This document shows positions 25,447 to 34,654 of a DNA stretch of 64,000 bases, piece after piece. The stretch's first letter is position 1, and the number at the start of each line of letters is the position of its first letter. The DNA is taken from assembly GCA_963790435.1 (NCBI GenBank), contig CAWBOI010000003.1, positions 496,001 through 560,000 on the forward strand, given 5' to 3'. Position numbers and translations under genes: made by a program. The notes beneath the pieces were generated by a model, which searched no databases, was not told the DNA's origin, and saw only the letters and a program-made list of their open reading frames with translations. The stretch comes from Ilyomonas sp963790435 (lineage in GTDB: Bacteria > Bacteroidota > Bacteroidia > Chitinophagales > Chitinophagaceae).

Positions 25447-26538
25447 ATGAAAAAAAGCTTACTGTTCTTCCTTTCTTCTTTTATGCTATTGACGCTTGTG
25501 AAAGCGCAAGATTCAACCGCTAAAAAAACCGATTCGGCACTGCAAATTGCAGGCGTAAAAATTACAGGCTCGGCTGACGTTTATTATCGGTACAATTTCT
25601 CTAATCCCAAAACCGGATTTACAAACAACTACACCTCTTTCACCAATTCGCAAAACAGTTTCGAGCTGGGCATGGCAAGCCTTCAGGCATCGCATAGCTT
25701 TGGAAAAGCCAGTGTGTTTGCTGATTTAGGCTTTGGCAGACGAGCTGAAGAATTTAATTATCCCGATGGTGAAAAAAGCGTGGGCAAAAATGGCTTTCTC
25801 ACACTTGCTGCGGTTAAGCAATTGTATGTAAGCTATGCCATTACCGATAAATTTAAACTCACCATGGGCAAATGGGCTACGCACATTGGCTATGAACTGG
25901 TAGATGCTTACATGAATCGCAATTACAGCATGGATTATATGTTTTCGTATGGTCCTTTCTCGCACACAGGTTTGAAAGCAGATATTACATTGGGCAAAAA
26001 AAGTGCATTGATGCTGGGCGTTGCTAACCCAACCGATAACGCCACCACTCTATCGTCCCGCAAGTATGGCATTGCTCAATTTAGTACTGGAACAAGCGAT
26101 GATAAATTCAAAGCGTATGTAAATTACCAGGGAACGTATGGTGGCAATGAAAGCCTTACACAATTTGATTTGGTTTTAAACATCGCCGCTTCAAGCAAAT
26201 TTGGTATTGGTTACAATGGAACGGTTCAGTCAGTTAAAATGAATGGTGGCAGCACCAATAACTGGTGGGGTTCGGCTTTGTACTTCAACTACGACCCTGT
26301 AAGCACATTTGGCATTACGCTGCGTGGAGAATATTTCGACAATAAAAAAGAAGTGGTTTCTGCACCGGCTACCTCCATTTTTGACGTTACGCTTTCGCCC
26401 AATTTTAAAATAGGCAATCTTACCATCATTCCTGAATTAAGATTAGATGCTGGCAAAGACGAAATTTTTGAGAAAAGCGATGGTAGCCCTTCCAAAAGCA
26501 CAGTAACGGGAATACTGGCAGCTACTTATCACTTTTAA
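25447..26538 (+). CDS. Outer-membrane porin-like barrel (OmpL/Bbp2 type)
   Basis: The protein has 363 residues with a signal peptide (to VKAQ, about 21). The mature part begins GVKITGSADVYYRYNFS and ends ILAATYHF, the usual pattern of the putative beta-barrel porin-2 family. In Bacteroidota this porin is often paired with an ammonium transporter; here the transporter follows by 48 bases on the same strand. It likely lets ammonium or other small solutes cross the outer membrane, an inference from context. A GCAAAAACAAA motif (26546-26556) lies in the gap to the next gene. Confidence 0.78.
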   Translation: MKKSLLFFLSSFMLLTLVKAQDSTAKKTDSALQIAGVKITGSADVYYRYNFSNPKTGFTNNYTSFTNSQNSFELGMASLQASHSFGKASVFADLGFGRRAEEFNYPDGEKSVGKNGFLTLAAVKQLYVSYAITDKFKLTMGKWATHIGYELVDAYMNRNYSMDYMFSYGPFSHTGLKADITLGKKSALMLGVANPTDNATTLSSRKYGIAQFSTGTSDDKFKAYVNYQGTYGGNESLTQFDLVLNIAASSKFGIGYNGTVQSVKMNGGSTNNWWGSALYFNYDPVSTFGITLRGEYFDNKKEVVSAPATSIFDVTLSPNFKIGNLTIIPELRLDAGKDEIFEKSDGSPSKSTVTGILAATYHF

Positions 26539-26586
26539 AATTCGGGCAAAAACAAAAAAGATTTTTCATCACTAAAACACAAACAC

Positions 26587-28182
26587 ATGCTACTCAACAA
26601 ACTTTTTAGGAGAAACAGGTACGAAGATGCACCTGTAACCATTCTTACCAAAAGAGAAAAGTGGAAATTGGCCGGACTCATTTTCAGCGGCAAAATGATT
26701 GGGTTAGGTATTATTCTTTTTATAATGAAAGGCTTGCCGGCCATGCTGGTAACACAAGCTTACGCAGCCGATACTTACACAGCACATGAAACAATGCTGA
26801 TGAACTCGGTAAACACCGTGTGGACGCTGGTGGCAGCCTTTTTAGTGTTTGGTATGCAGGCAGGGTTTGTAATGTTAGAAGCCGGTTTTGCCCGCCAGCG
26901 CGAAACGGTAAATGTATTGATGGAATGTGTGTTTGATACATGCTTGTGCGGCATTTTGTTTTGGGCAATTGGTTATGCGTTTATGTTTAGCCACGGCACA
27001 CCGTTTATTGGTACGCATTGGTTCTTTTTATCAGGTGCGCCCGATACTTACGAAACCACCGGCATTCCTTTGCTGGCGCACTGGATATTTCAGTTTGCTT
27101 TTGCAGATACTTGTTCAACCATTGTATCAGGTGCTATGATTGGCAGAACCGGTTTCCGTGGCGATATTTTATACAGCATTGGCATTACAGGCTTTATTTA
27201 CCCGATATTCGGACATTGGGCCTGGGGTCCTGATGGTTTCTTAGCTACCATGGGTGCACCTGGTGGTTTCCTTCCATCCTTAGGTCAGCCGTTCCGCGAT
27301 TTTGCAGGTTCAACGGTGGTACACACCATTGGTGGTATTGCCTCGCTGGCAGGTGGCATGGTGTTAGGGCCCCGTTTGGGCAGAGTGTTTGCCCGAGATG
27401 GCGGTGGGATGCCGCCGGCACACAATCTTACCATTGCTGCGGTGGGCGGCTTTATTCTTTGGTTTGGCTGGTATGGCTTTAACCCGGGCAGCACTTTATC
27501 GGCTATTGACGGACAAGGCATTGGCAGGATTGCTGCCAACACAACACTGGCTGCCTGTGCCGGTGGAATGACTGCTATGTATGTTGCTTTGTGGTTTGGA
27601 AAAACCAAAGGCAAGTTTGATTTGGGTTATACAGTAAATGGTTTTCTGGCTGGCTTGGTTGCCATTACCTGCCCGTGCTATTGGGTAAGCCCGTTAGGTT
27701 CTATTTTGCTGGGTGGCATTGCCGGTGTTATTGTTTATCTTGGTGTTCAGTTGATTGAATACTTACGCATTGATGATCCTGTTGGTGCGGTTGCTGTTCA
27801 TGGTTTTGCTGGCATCTGGGGCACAATTTCATTAGGCTTGTTTGCCTGCGGAAAATACGGAGCTACCGGACCGACCGGTGCAGATAATTCGTCGCCTGTT
27901 GCAGGCTTGTTTTATGGCGGTGGTGCCGGTGTATTGGAAGCGCAATTGATAGGAAGTTTCTTTATCACTGCTTCTACATTTGTTGCCACTTACATAATGA
28001 TGTGGATCATCCGCAAGTTTCCGCATCCCTGGAATTTACGTGTGGAAGAACAGGGGGAAATGGGCATTGGCGGATTGGACGTATTTGAACATGGTTCAGG
28101 AGCGTATCCCGAGCAAGACATTCCAACAACAGTATCTGTGTTGAGTGAAAATTATCAACACAAAACAGTTGTTCCTTCTTAA
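26587..28182 (+). CDS. Ammonium transporter (Amt/MEP/Rh family), long N-terminus
   Basis: The protein has 531 residues. It carries the Amt signatures FGMQAGFVMLEAGFAR, GHWAWGPDGFLA, and both pore histidines in VVHTIGGIASLAGG and VAVHGFAGIWGT. It conducts NH4+/NH3 across the inner membrane. Compared with the second Amt here (467 residues) it has an extra 65-residue lead with an additional hydrophobic helix (GLGIILFIMKGLPAMLV) and AYAAD, which could be an uncleaved or cleaved signal. No glnK (PII) gene is next to it. Confidence 0.92.
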   Translation: MLLNKLFRRNRYEDAPVTILTKREKWKLAGLIFSGKMIGLGIILFIMKGLPAMLVTQAYAADTYTAHETMLMNSVNTVWTLVAAFLVFGMQAGFVMLEAGFARQRETVNVLMECVFDTCLCGILFWAIGYAFMFSHGTPFIGTHWFFLSGAPDTYETTGIPLLAHWIFQFAFADTCSTIVSGAMIGRTGFRGDILYSIGITGFIYPIFGHWAWGPDGFLATMGAPGGFLPSLGQPFRDFAGSTVVHTIGGIASLAGGMVLGPRLGRVFARDGGGMPPAHNLTIAAVGGFILWFGWYGFNPGSTLSAIDGQGIGRIAANTTLAACAGGMTAMYVALWFGKTKGKFDLGYTVNGFLAGLVAITCPCYWVSPLGSILLGGIAGVIVYLGVQLIEYLRIDDPVGAVAVHGFAGIWGTISLGLFACGKYGATGPTGADNSSPVAGLFYGGGAGVLEAQLIGSFFITASTFVATYIMMWIIRKFPHPWNLRVEEQGEMGIGGLDVFEHGSGAYPEQDIPTTVSVLSENYQHKTVVPS

Positions 28183-28203
28183 CTTGAGTAAGCTACTTAT
28201 ATA

Positions 28204-28233
28204 CAAAAGCCCTGATGCAAATCGGGGCTTTTG
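28204..28233. terminator. Terminator after the ammonium transporter
   Basis: CAAAAGCCCTGAT pairs with ATCGGGGCTTTTG; TTTTTG follows. The T-tract continues as TTTGTTTTTGTGC, one base off the recurrent motif. Confidence 0.75.
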
Positions 28234-28244
28234 TTTTTGTGCAT

Positions 28245-28610
28245 TTATTCAGGTATTTGCAACTGGCTTTCCTTTTTAATGTACATAGCCGGTTTGCCTT
28301 CGTATCTTATAATTTTCCCTGTTGCGTAAAAGCGGTGATTTATCATTTTCTCATTCGGATTAAAAGAAAAACGTTTCAGCACAGCCTGCGGAAACACCAA
28401 AGCGAATGTGCGGTGTTCATAATCGCTGCCAGTATACAATACAGTCATTTCATCTTTAGAAACATTGCTTAACCGCGCTTCATGAACGGTATCAAAAACA
28501 GTTACCGCCTTATTCAAATAATTCTTTGTCTCGCTGGCAGAAATGGTTTGCTTTTGTGCATAAATGAAGGTTGCGGAAAGAAGAAAAAAGAGGCAAAACA
28601 AAACTTTCAT
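28245..28610 (-). CDS. Secreted protein, unknown function
   Basis: The protein has 121 residues from the ATG at 28610, giving a signal peptide (MKVLFCLFFLLSATFIYAQ). The upstream extension in the same frame looks non-coding. The mature part has AVTVFDTVHEARLSNVSKDEMTVLYTGSDYEHRTFALVF and later KMINHRFYATGKIIRYEGKPAMYI, which resembles a small OB-like nucleic-acid-binding fold seen in exported proteins, but I cannot assign a family. Confidence 0.55.
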   Translation of the reverse strand: MKVLFCLFFLLSATFIYAQKQTISASETKNYLNKAVTVFDTVHEARLSNVSKDEMTVLYTGSDYEHRTFALVFPQAVLKRFSFNPNEKMINHRFYATGKIIRYEGKPAMYIKKESQLQIPE

Positions 28611-28780
28611 AATTGTTATTTTTAGGATGATTGTTTCGGGCCAGCATGTTATCAGCTTTCGGTATTTTAGTTGGAATGGTATAAGCTGAAGTTGCAAAGC
28701 GAGTGATTGTCATAGTGATGTTAACAGCCATGAGCATTTATCTTTTTGTGCAAAAACAAAAGCTGATGGCTGAATCCTTT

Positions 28781-30571
28781 TTAATCTTTATGTGGAAGAA
28801 TACCTTCCATTACATCTTTAAATGTTTGTTTGATGATGCCGCCTTCATCAGGATCTCCTTTCAACAAAGCGCTTGTATATTTTCTTGCCTGCTGAAATGA
28901 AATGTGTGGTGGAAGGGTTGGCACATTAGGGTCTGATTTCATATCTAATACTACAGGCCGGTCGGCACTCAAAGCTGCGTCCCATGCGGCTCCTACATCT
29001 TCCGGCTTATCAACATAAATTCCTTTCAAGCCTAATAACTCCGCATATTTAGCATACGGAAAATACGGCAAGCTTTGCGAACCTTCAAATTTAGGATCAC
29101 CATTCATAATTCGTTGTTCCCAGGTTACCATGTTTAAATCGCCGTTATCCAATACCATAATGATAAGCCGTGGATCGCTCCAGCTTTTCCAGTATTTTGA
29201 AATGGTAATAATTCCGTTGTTTCCTAACATCTGCATGGCTCCATCGCCAACTAAGGCAATGGGAATACGATTGGGGAAAGCAAACTTGGCAGCAATGGCA
29301 TACGGCACGCCGGGACACATAGTAGCCAAGTTGCCCGACAAGGATGCCTTCATGGTTTCTTTTACTTTTAAATTTCGCGCATACCAACTGGCGCAAGTGC
29401 CTGAATCGGCACTCAGAATACAATCGTCAGGCAAGCGCCACGATAACTCACTAAATATGTATTCCGGATTAATGGGATTGGCTTCATTTTTTGCTCTTGC
29501 TTCAATTACTTTTTCCCACTCTTTCATTCCTTCCTGAATTTTGGTTAGCCACTTGCGGTTTTCTTTATGTTTCAAATAAGGAATGAGTGCCTGTAACGTT
29601 TCTTTTGCGCCGCCCAAAAGATTTACTTCCATTGGATAACGGCTGCTTAGCATTTTGTTGTTAATATCTATCTGCACACCTCTTGCTTTTCCTTCTTTCG
29701 GTAAAAATTCTGCATAAGGAAAAGAGCTGCCAATCATAAATAAAGTATCGCAATCCTGCATCAAATCCCAGCTTGGCTTTGTTCCTAACAAGCCGATTGA
29801 GCCGGTTGTATAAGGTGAATAATCGGATAAAGCCGCTTTGCCCAACAAGGCTTTGGCAACGCCTGCGCCTAACAGTTCTGCCACTTGTTCTACTTCGTTA
29901 TGCGCACTAATGGTGCCTGCGCCAATGAGCATGGCTACTTTTTCACCCGCATTTAAAACATCGGCTGCTCTTTGCAAATCAGCTGCATCGGGCACAATAT
30001 GAACATTGGCATGACCTACACCTGTAAACACGCTGCCGTGCTCGCGCGGAGGAGCTTCTACAGCATCTTCTTCCTGCAAATCGTTGGGAACAATAATGCA
30101 GGTAACGGTGCGCTCGGCTTTAGCAATGCGAAACGCACGGTCAACCACCTGCCGCATTTGCGCGGGTTGTGTTACCATGATCACATACTCATGCGCTACA
30201 TCTTTAAATAGGGAAATCAAATCAATCTCCTGCTGATAATCGCTGCCCATAGCCAACCGCGATTGCTGACCTATGATGGCAACAACAGGCTGCGAATCTT
30301 TTTTAGCATCATACAAACCGTTTAATAAATGAATGGCGCCGGGGCCTGATGTAGCCATACAAACGCCTACTTCGCCCGTAAACTTTGCATGAGCGCAAGC
30401 CATAAATGCCGCCATTTCCTCGTGGCGCACCTGTATGAAATCCATTTTATCTTTTGCACGATTGAGTGCGCCCATAATACCGTTGATGCCGTCGCCGGGA
30501 TAACCATAAATGCGTTTAATGCCCCATTCGAGCATTCGGCTGATTAAATAATCTGAGACTGTATTTGCCAT
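28781..30571 (-). CDS. TPP-dependent pyruvate oxidase-like enzyme (PoxB type)
   Basis: The protein has 596 residues with the three-domain acetohydroxyacid synthase/pyruvate oxidase fold. The activating glutamate is E51 (RHEEMAAFM), and MATSGPGAIHLLNG follows. The TPP-binding motif GDGAMQMLGN...VLDNGDLN lies near residue 440-475. PoxB-type enzymes oxidise pyruvate to acetate and CO2, passing electrons to quinone; the substrate is inferred. Start at 30571. It shares a terminator region with the YciF gene upstream on the same strand. Confidence 0.83.
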   Translation of the reverse strand: MANTVSDYLISRMLEWGIKRIYGYPGDGINGIMGALNRAKDKMDFIQVRHEEMAAFMACAHAKFTGEVGVCMATSGPGAIHLLNGLYDAKKDSQPVVAIIGQQSRLAMGSDYQQEIDLISLFKDVAHEYVIMVTQPAQMRQVVDRAFRIAKAERTVTCIIVPNDLQEEDAVEAPPREHGSVFTGVGHANVHIVPDAADLQRAADVLNAGEKVAMLIGAGTISAHNEVEQVAELLGAGVAKALLGKAALSDYSPYTTGSIGLLGTKPSWDLMQDCDTLFMIGSSFPYAEFLPKEGKARGVQIDINNKMLSSRYPMEVNLLGGAKETLQALIPYLKHKENRKWLTKIQEGMKEWEKVIEARAKNEANPINPEYIFSELSWRLPDDCILSADSGTCASWYARNLKVKETMKASLSGNLATMCPGVPYAIAAKFAFPNRIPIALVGDGAMQMLGNNGIITISKYWKSWSDPRLIIMVLDNGDLNMVTWEQRIMNGDPKFEGSQSLPYFPYAKYAELLGLKGIYVDKPEDVGAAWDAALSADRPVVLDMKSDPNVPTLPPHISFQQARKYTSALLKGDPDEGGIIKQTFKDVMEGILPHKD

Positions 30572-30599
30572 GGCTGTATAAATATTTGAAGTGAAAGAA

Positions 30600-30628
30600 A
30601 AAAGGTTAAGCTGTTCACTTAACCTTTT
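30600..30628. terminator. Hairpin between the YciF and PoxB-like genes
   Basis: AAAAGGTTAAG and CTTAACCTTTT pair over a CTGTTCA loop. Its place between two co-directed minus-strand genes suggests they are separate transcripts. Confidence 0.65.
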
Positions 30629-30642
30629 ACTATTGTGCCCAT

Positions 30643-31185
30643 TTAGTTGTTACTTGGTTCCCTGCTTGCCTGGTAATTGATGCCACTCTTCGCAATTTGA
30701 GTAAGCTTTTCATCGGCTGCTTTTTCTTCATTCAATGTTTGTACTAATAAATGGTTAGCTTCTGTATAACCTAAGGTTTCTGCTAACTGTGCCAACCCGC
30801 CGTAGGTAGCAATTTCATAATGCTCTACTTTTTGTCCTGCAAGTATTAAAGCAGCATCACGTTGCGATGTACCTTCTTCGCTTTCATCAATAATATCTTC
30901 GCCTTCATCAGTAATACCTGCCATGGCTAAACACTTTTTTGTTTTTGCCGGTTCATCAATACTTTCAAACACTTGCTCCAGGCGGCTTACATGGTTTTTG
31001 GTTTCTTCCAGATGATCGCCGAAAGCTTGTTTCAATTGTGGTGTGGTAGCAGCATTTGCCATTTTAGGCAAAGTTTTTATAAGTTTTTTTTCTGCCCAAA
31101 AAATATCCTGTAACTGTTCTATAAACAAATCTTTCAATTTTGAATTTTGTGCAGTTGAGGCATTACTTACGGTTTGTGTTTTCAT
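30643..31185 (-). CDS. YciF/DUF892 ferritin-like stress protein
   Basis: The protein has 180 residues forming a four-helix ferritin-like bundle. The family pattern is clear: LKDLFIEQLQDIFWAEKKLIKTLPKMA, then DHLEETKNHVSRLEQVF and VEHYEIATYGGLAQLAETLG. YciF proteins bind a di-iron site and are induced by stress; the biochemical role is unsettled. A GCAAAAACAAA motif (30938-30948) encodes PAKTK within the gene. Confidence 0.86.
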   Translation of the reverse strand: MKTQTVSNASTAQNSKLKDLFIEQLQDIFWAEKKLIKTLPKMANAATTPQLKQAFGDHLEETKNHVSRLEQVFESIDEPAKTKKCLAMAGITDEGEDIIDESEEGTSQRDAALILAGQKVEHYEIATYGGLAQLAETLGYTEANHLLVQTLNEEKAADEKLTQIAKSGINYQASREPSNN

Positions 31186-31386
31186 AATGGTTTTATTTTA
31201 ATCGTTCGAAATCAGAGATAAAACAACTATGGTATAAACATGCCACATCGCAAAAAAGCTTTTGTAAAAAAAGTTTATTATGGCTTGTACAGACTCTTAC
31301 CTGTTATCAATCATTCAATAAGCATTTGTTATGATAACATCATTTGTTGAGCCGTCGTTACCCAACAGAATATAGCCATACAACTT

Positions 31387-31446
31387 CTCCAGTTTGTTTT
31401 TGCGCTAAATTTTGTTGCTATTTTTCTACACAAAAACAAACTGGAG
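31387..31446. repeat. Inverted pair of GCAAAAACAAA motifs forming a long hairpin
   Basis: CTCCAGTTTGTTTTTG (31387-31402) and CAAAAACAAACTGGAG (31431-31446) are perfect 16-base inverted repeats separated by 28 bases. The left arm contains an exact motif (31393-31403); the right arm has a near match. The hairpin lies between the YciF gene and the smpB 3' end. Confidence 0.8.
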
Positions 31447-31448
31447 TA

Positions 31449-31586
31449 ATGTATGGTTTTAGGATGCAGATATTAAATGCTGCTATAGAGTTGCAACTGG
31501 CAAAGACAGTGAAAGAAGAAGGAAAACGTTTCGCGGCATCACCTGCCAACAAAAGCGCAGGTATCGTTATTTTAGAAAGCGTTTAA
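31449..31586 (+). CDS. Possible small protein (45 residues)
   Basis: ATG at 31449 gives MYGFRMQILNAAIELQL then AKTVKEEGKRFAASPANKS and a C-terminal AGIVILESV. The composition is plausible for a small amphipathic protein, and it begins just after the inverted repeat. It overlaps the 3' end of smpB by 20 bases. No homologue is known to me; it may be spurious. Confidence 0.25.
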   Translation: MYGFRMQILNAAIELQLAKTVKEEGKRFAASPANKSAGIVILESV

Positions 31587-32010
31587 TTTCACGCTCAGTA
31601 TCCCGCTTTTTTATTGATTCGCGTTTATCATGCGTTTTCTTACCACGCGCCAACCCAATTTCCACTTTTACTAAGTTATTATCATTGATAAACACTTTTA
31701 AAGGAATCAGCGTAAATCCTTTTTCTTTCATGGCTGCCTGCAGGCGTTTCAGTTCTCGTTTGGTTAAGAGCAGTTTTCTGTCGTGAACTGCAATGTGGTT
31801 GTTAGTGGTTCCTAAAGCATATTCGGCTATGTACATTCCTCGCAGCCACAAACCGTTTTTATCAAACAAACAAAAGCTATCGTTAAAGCTTACTTTTCCT
31901 GCCCGAACCGATTTTACTTCGGTTCCCAGCAAAGCAACACCTGCCACATATTTGTCGTCAATCTGGTAGTTAAAATATGCCTGCCGGTTGTTCATTTCCT
32001 TAGCTGCCAT
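31567..32010 (-). CDS. smpB: SsrA-binding protein SmpB
   Basis: The protein has 147 residues, normal for SmpB. It shows NRQAYFNYQIDDKYVAGVALLGTEVKSVRAGKVSF, then WLRGMYIAEY, RKLLLTKRELKRLQ and the basic tail GKKTHDKRESIKKRDTEREIKRFLK. It partners tmRNA in ribosome rescue. I chose the ATG at 32010; the longer frame to 32097 has no family support, and its first codons are formed by a GCAAAAACAAA motif (32084-32094), which therefore probably lies upstream of the gene. Confidence 0.93.
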   Translation of the reverse strand: MAAKEMNNRQAYFNYQIDDKYVAGVALLGTEVKSVRAGKVSFNDSFCLFDKNGLWLRGMYIAEYALGTTNNHIAVHDRKLLLTKRELKRLQAAMKEKGFTLIPLKVFINDNNLVKVEIGLARGKKTHDKRESIKKRDTEREIKRFLK

Positions 32011-32355
32011 GTCCGGTTTTTTGATAATTTGTAAGAATTGCAAAAGTGAGACAAATAGAAGATGAAAAGAAGCGGGTTGCAAGTTTGTTTTTGCCATATT
32101 TTTTACGTTGCCAAATCAGGCAGTAATTGTTTAAAGTGGATATTGATGTGATTTTATAAAGGGTTGCAAACCGAATAAGCGCAATCATTAATCGAATTAA
32201 AAAATAAAAAATCTGATATAAAAAATTCCTTTATTTCTAAGTTTTATACGAATATTGTGTCGCCATCGTGAAAAACGAACCCATATAAGATTGTTTGTTT
32301 TTAAATGAAAATACATCCAATAGCATATCAAAAATTTTAATCTAAATTCAAAACC
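32011..32355. other. Intergenic region between smpB and the second ammonium transporter
   Basis: No gene. Divergent promoters for smpB and the Amt gene should be here, but I could not define them. One exact motif (32084-32094) and a near match (TTTGTTTTTAAA around 32297) are present. Confidence 0.5.
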
Positions 32356-33759
32356 ATGAAACAAACCAAGTTAACAACCATCGCTCCTTTCCTGGTATTA
32401 GCTGCGGTTTCTCTTCTTGCTCTTTTTGTTCCCTCTTTTCCGGCAAAAGGAGGCGTTGAATACAGTAGCGCCGACATCGCCTGGATGATTGTAGCTACGG
32501 CGCTTGTGTTTTTAATGACGCCGGGACTGGCTTTTTTTTACGGCGGAATGGTGCACCGGAAAAATGTATTGTCCACCATGATGAAAAGCGTAGTGGCGGC
32601 CGGTGTAGTAAGTGTGCTGTGGGTGGTAATTGGTTTTAGTCTTTGTTTTGGCGATAGCATTGGTGGTTTCATTGGTAACCCTTCCACTTTTCTTTTCTTT
32701 AGAAATGTATTTTCCGGCGCTCCGGTTTTGCAGGGCGGCACCGCAATGACCATTCCTTTGCTCTTATTTTCTTTATTTCAGTTGATGTTTGCCATTATTA
32801 CACCGGGACTTGTGGTTGGCGCCGTTGCCGAACGCATCCGGTTCACTTCATACATTCTTTTTATTTGTTTATTTAGCCTTTTGGTATATGCGCCACTTGC
32901 ACACTGGACCTGGCATCCCAACGGTTTTTTAGCCAAAATGGGTGTGCTCGATTTTGCGGGCGGCACCGTGGTTCATATTTCTGCGGGTTGCGCTGCCTTA
33001 GCCGGTGCGCTGGTTTTAAAACGCCGCAAAGTACATTTGGAAAATAAAGAAGTACCTCCGGCAAACATTCCTTATGTTTTAATTGGAACCGGTTTGTTAT
33101 GGTTTGGCTGGTTTGGTTTTAACGCAGGTTCGGCTTTAGGTGCTAACATAACTTCCATTTCTGCTTTTGCCACCACCAATACGGCTGCCGGTGCGGCTGG
33201 TCTTTCCTGGATGTTCTTTGATGTAATGCGTGGCAAAAAGCCTTCAGTGCTTGGTTTTTGCATTGGTGCTGTAGTCGGCTTGGTTGCCATTACGCCGGCT
33301 GCGGGTTATGTAGCCATTCCACAAAGTATTTTCATCGGTGTGGTTGCGGCTATCATTTCAAACTTAGCTGTTTATTATAAACAAAAAACAAGATTGGATG
33401 ATACACTCGATGTATTTCCCTGTCATGGTTTGGGCGGTATGGTAGGCATGTTGCTTACCGGCGTATTTGCAACCAAAGCCGTAAACAGCGGTGGAAACAA
33501 TGGTTTGTTTTATGGCAATGCTTCTTTCTTTTTTACCCAGTTGAAAGCCTTGCTGATTGTAGTGGCTTATAGCTTCACCGTTTCGTACCTGATTTTTAAA
33601 TTCATCAATTTTATTTTACCGCTACGGGTAAGTAAAGAAGAAGAAGAAAGGGGACTGGATGAAAGCCAGCACAATGAGCAATATAACCAGGCAATGCTTA
33701 TTATTAACAGTGTGGGAGATATTGCCGAACCCAGGGAAGCAGAAGTTCGTGTAAAATAA
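32356..33759 (+). CDS. Ammonium transporter (Amt family), second copy
   Basis: The protein has 467 residues with the usual Amt helices. It contains MTPGLAFFYGGMVHRKNVLSTMMKS, LAHWTWHPNGFLA, and the pore histidines in VVHISAGCAALAGALVL and PCHGLGGMVGMLLTGVFA. An N-terminal hydrophobic segment could be a signal sequence. It is a different subgroup from the Amt at 26587 and stands alone, followed by a terminator. Two transporters within 6 kb suggest different affinity or regulation, which the sequence does not reveal. Confidence 0.92.
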   Translation: MKQTKLTTIAPFLVLAAVSLLALFVPSFPAKGGVEYSSADIAWMIVATALVFLMTPGLAFFYGGMVHRKNVLSTMMKSVVAAGVVSVLWVVIGFSLCFGDSIGGFIGNPSTFLFFRNVFSGAPVLQGGTAMTIPLLLFSLFQLMFAIITPGLVVGAVAERIRFTSYILFICLFSLLVYAPLAHWTWHPNGFLAKMGVLDFAGGTVVHISAGCAALAGALVLKRRKVHLENKEVPPANIPYVLIGTGLLWFGWFGFNAGSALGANITSISAFATTNTAAGAAGLSWMFFDVMRGKKPSVLGFCIGAVVGLVAITPAAGYVAIPQSIFIGVVAAIISNLAVYYKQKTRLDDTLDVFPCHGLGGMVGMLLTGVFATKAVNSGGNNGLFYGNASFFFTQLKALLIVVAYSFTVSYLIFKFINFILPLRVSKEEEERGLDESQHNEQYNQAMLIINSVGDIAEPREAEVRVK

Positions 33760-33817
33760 AAATGAGGCAAAAACAAATCAAGCTGGTATTGAATCGTTTT
33801 CATTTGTAATAAGAGAT

Positions 33818-33865
33818 AAAGCGGCGCAATTGAATTTCTTTAGAATAAATCAATTGCGCCGCTTT
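33818..33865. terminator. Terminator after the second ammonium transporter
   Basis: A 16-base perfect stem (AAAGCGGCGCAATTGA / TCAATTGCGCCGCTTT) with a 16-base loop, then TTTTGTTTTTGC. The T-tract is an exact motif (33864-33874). Another motif lies before the stem (33767-33777), in the opposite orientation. Confidence 0.85.
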
Positions 33866-33896
33866 TGTTTTTGCCCATTTATTGAAATCCAATCTA

Positions 33897-34631
33897 TTAA
33901 TTCATTCCTTTCCATTTTTCCAACTGTTGCAGCAATGCCTTCAAATCCTTTGGCAGCGTGGCTTCCAGCGAGTACGGAATTCCGGCAAAAACAAACTCAA
34001 TCAATGCCGAATGCAATGCCAGCCGTTTTAAAATGGGTTGTTCTTCCGTTTCTTTTTTTGATAAATGATAGTTGCGTTTGAGCTTTGAAAGATAAACCGG
34101 CTCGCCATCGCCATACAACTCATCACACACAACGGCATTGCCAAGATGTTGCATGTGAACACGTATCTGATGTGTGCGTCCTGTGTGAATCTGAAACTGC
34201 ATCCACGAATAAATGCCAAAGTTTTTCAGTGTTTTATAATCGGTAACGGAAGGCTTTCCTTTTGCGCTTGTCATCATCTTTCCGCTCTTTGAAAAATGCT
34301 CAATAATGGGCACATCAATCGTTCCGTTAAGAGGATGCGGAATGCCATGTACCAAACCATTGTAAATTTTAGTTACCTCTCTTCCTTCGAATAGTTGTGA
34401 AAATTGTTTGTGCGATTCTTCCGTTTTCGCAAACACAATAACACCGCTGGTTTCTTTATCCAAACGGTGAACAGTATAAATAGCACCAAACTCTTTTATC
34501 AATATATCTTTTAGCGAAGCTTCCGTTTGTTTCCTGTCGGGAATACTCAACATTCCGGCAGGTTTGTTTATGGCTATAAAATCATCGTTCTGATAAATGA
34601 TTTGTTCGTTGGATAGTGCAGTAACATTCAT
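33897..34631 (-). CDS. RluA-type pseudouridine synthase
   Basis: The protein has 244 residues from the ATG at 34631. The catalytic aspartate is in HRLDKETSG, preceded by NKPAGMLSIPD and followed by HTGRTHQIRVHMQHLG. There is no S4 domain, so it is the short RluA form acting on rRNA or tRNA uridines; the target is not known. A GCAAAAACAAA motif (33985-33995) encodes EFVFAG near the end. A start codon of TTG at 34640 is possible. Confidence 0.88.
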   Translation of the reverse strand: MNVTALSNEQIIYQNDDFIAINKPAGMLSIPDRKQTEASLKDILIKEFGAIYTVHRLDKETSGVIVFAKTEESHKQFSQLFEGREVTKIYNGLVHGIPHPLNGTIDVPIIEHFSKSGKMMTSAKGKPSVTDYKTLKNFGIYSWMQFQIHTGRTHQIRVHMQHLGNAVVCDELYGDGEPVYLSKLKRNYHLSKKETEEQPILKRLALHSALIEFVFAGIPYSLEATLPKDLKALLQQLEKWKGMN

Positions 34632-34654
34632 TTCAATCAATCGGTTTAATTATA

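Noticed and set aside
30338..30571. Possible acetolactate synthase identity for the TPP enzyme
   Set aside because: The overall pattern fits PoxB-like oxidases better, but the two families are close, so only the broader label is given.
32041..32097. Longer SmpB N-terminus starting MAKTN
   Set aside because: The family begins near MAAKEMNNRQ, and the extra residues are encoded by a copy of the dispersed motif.
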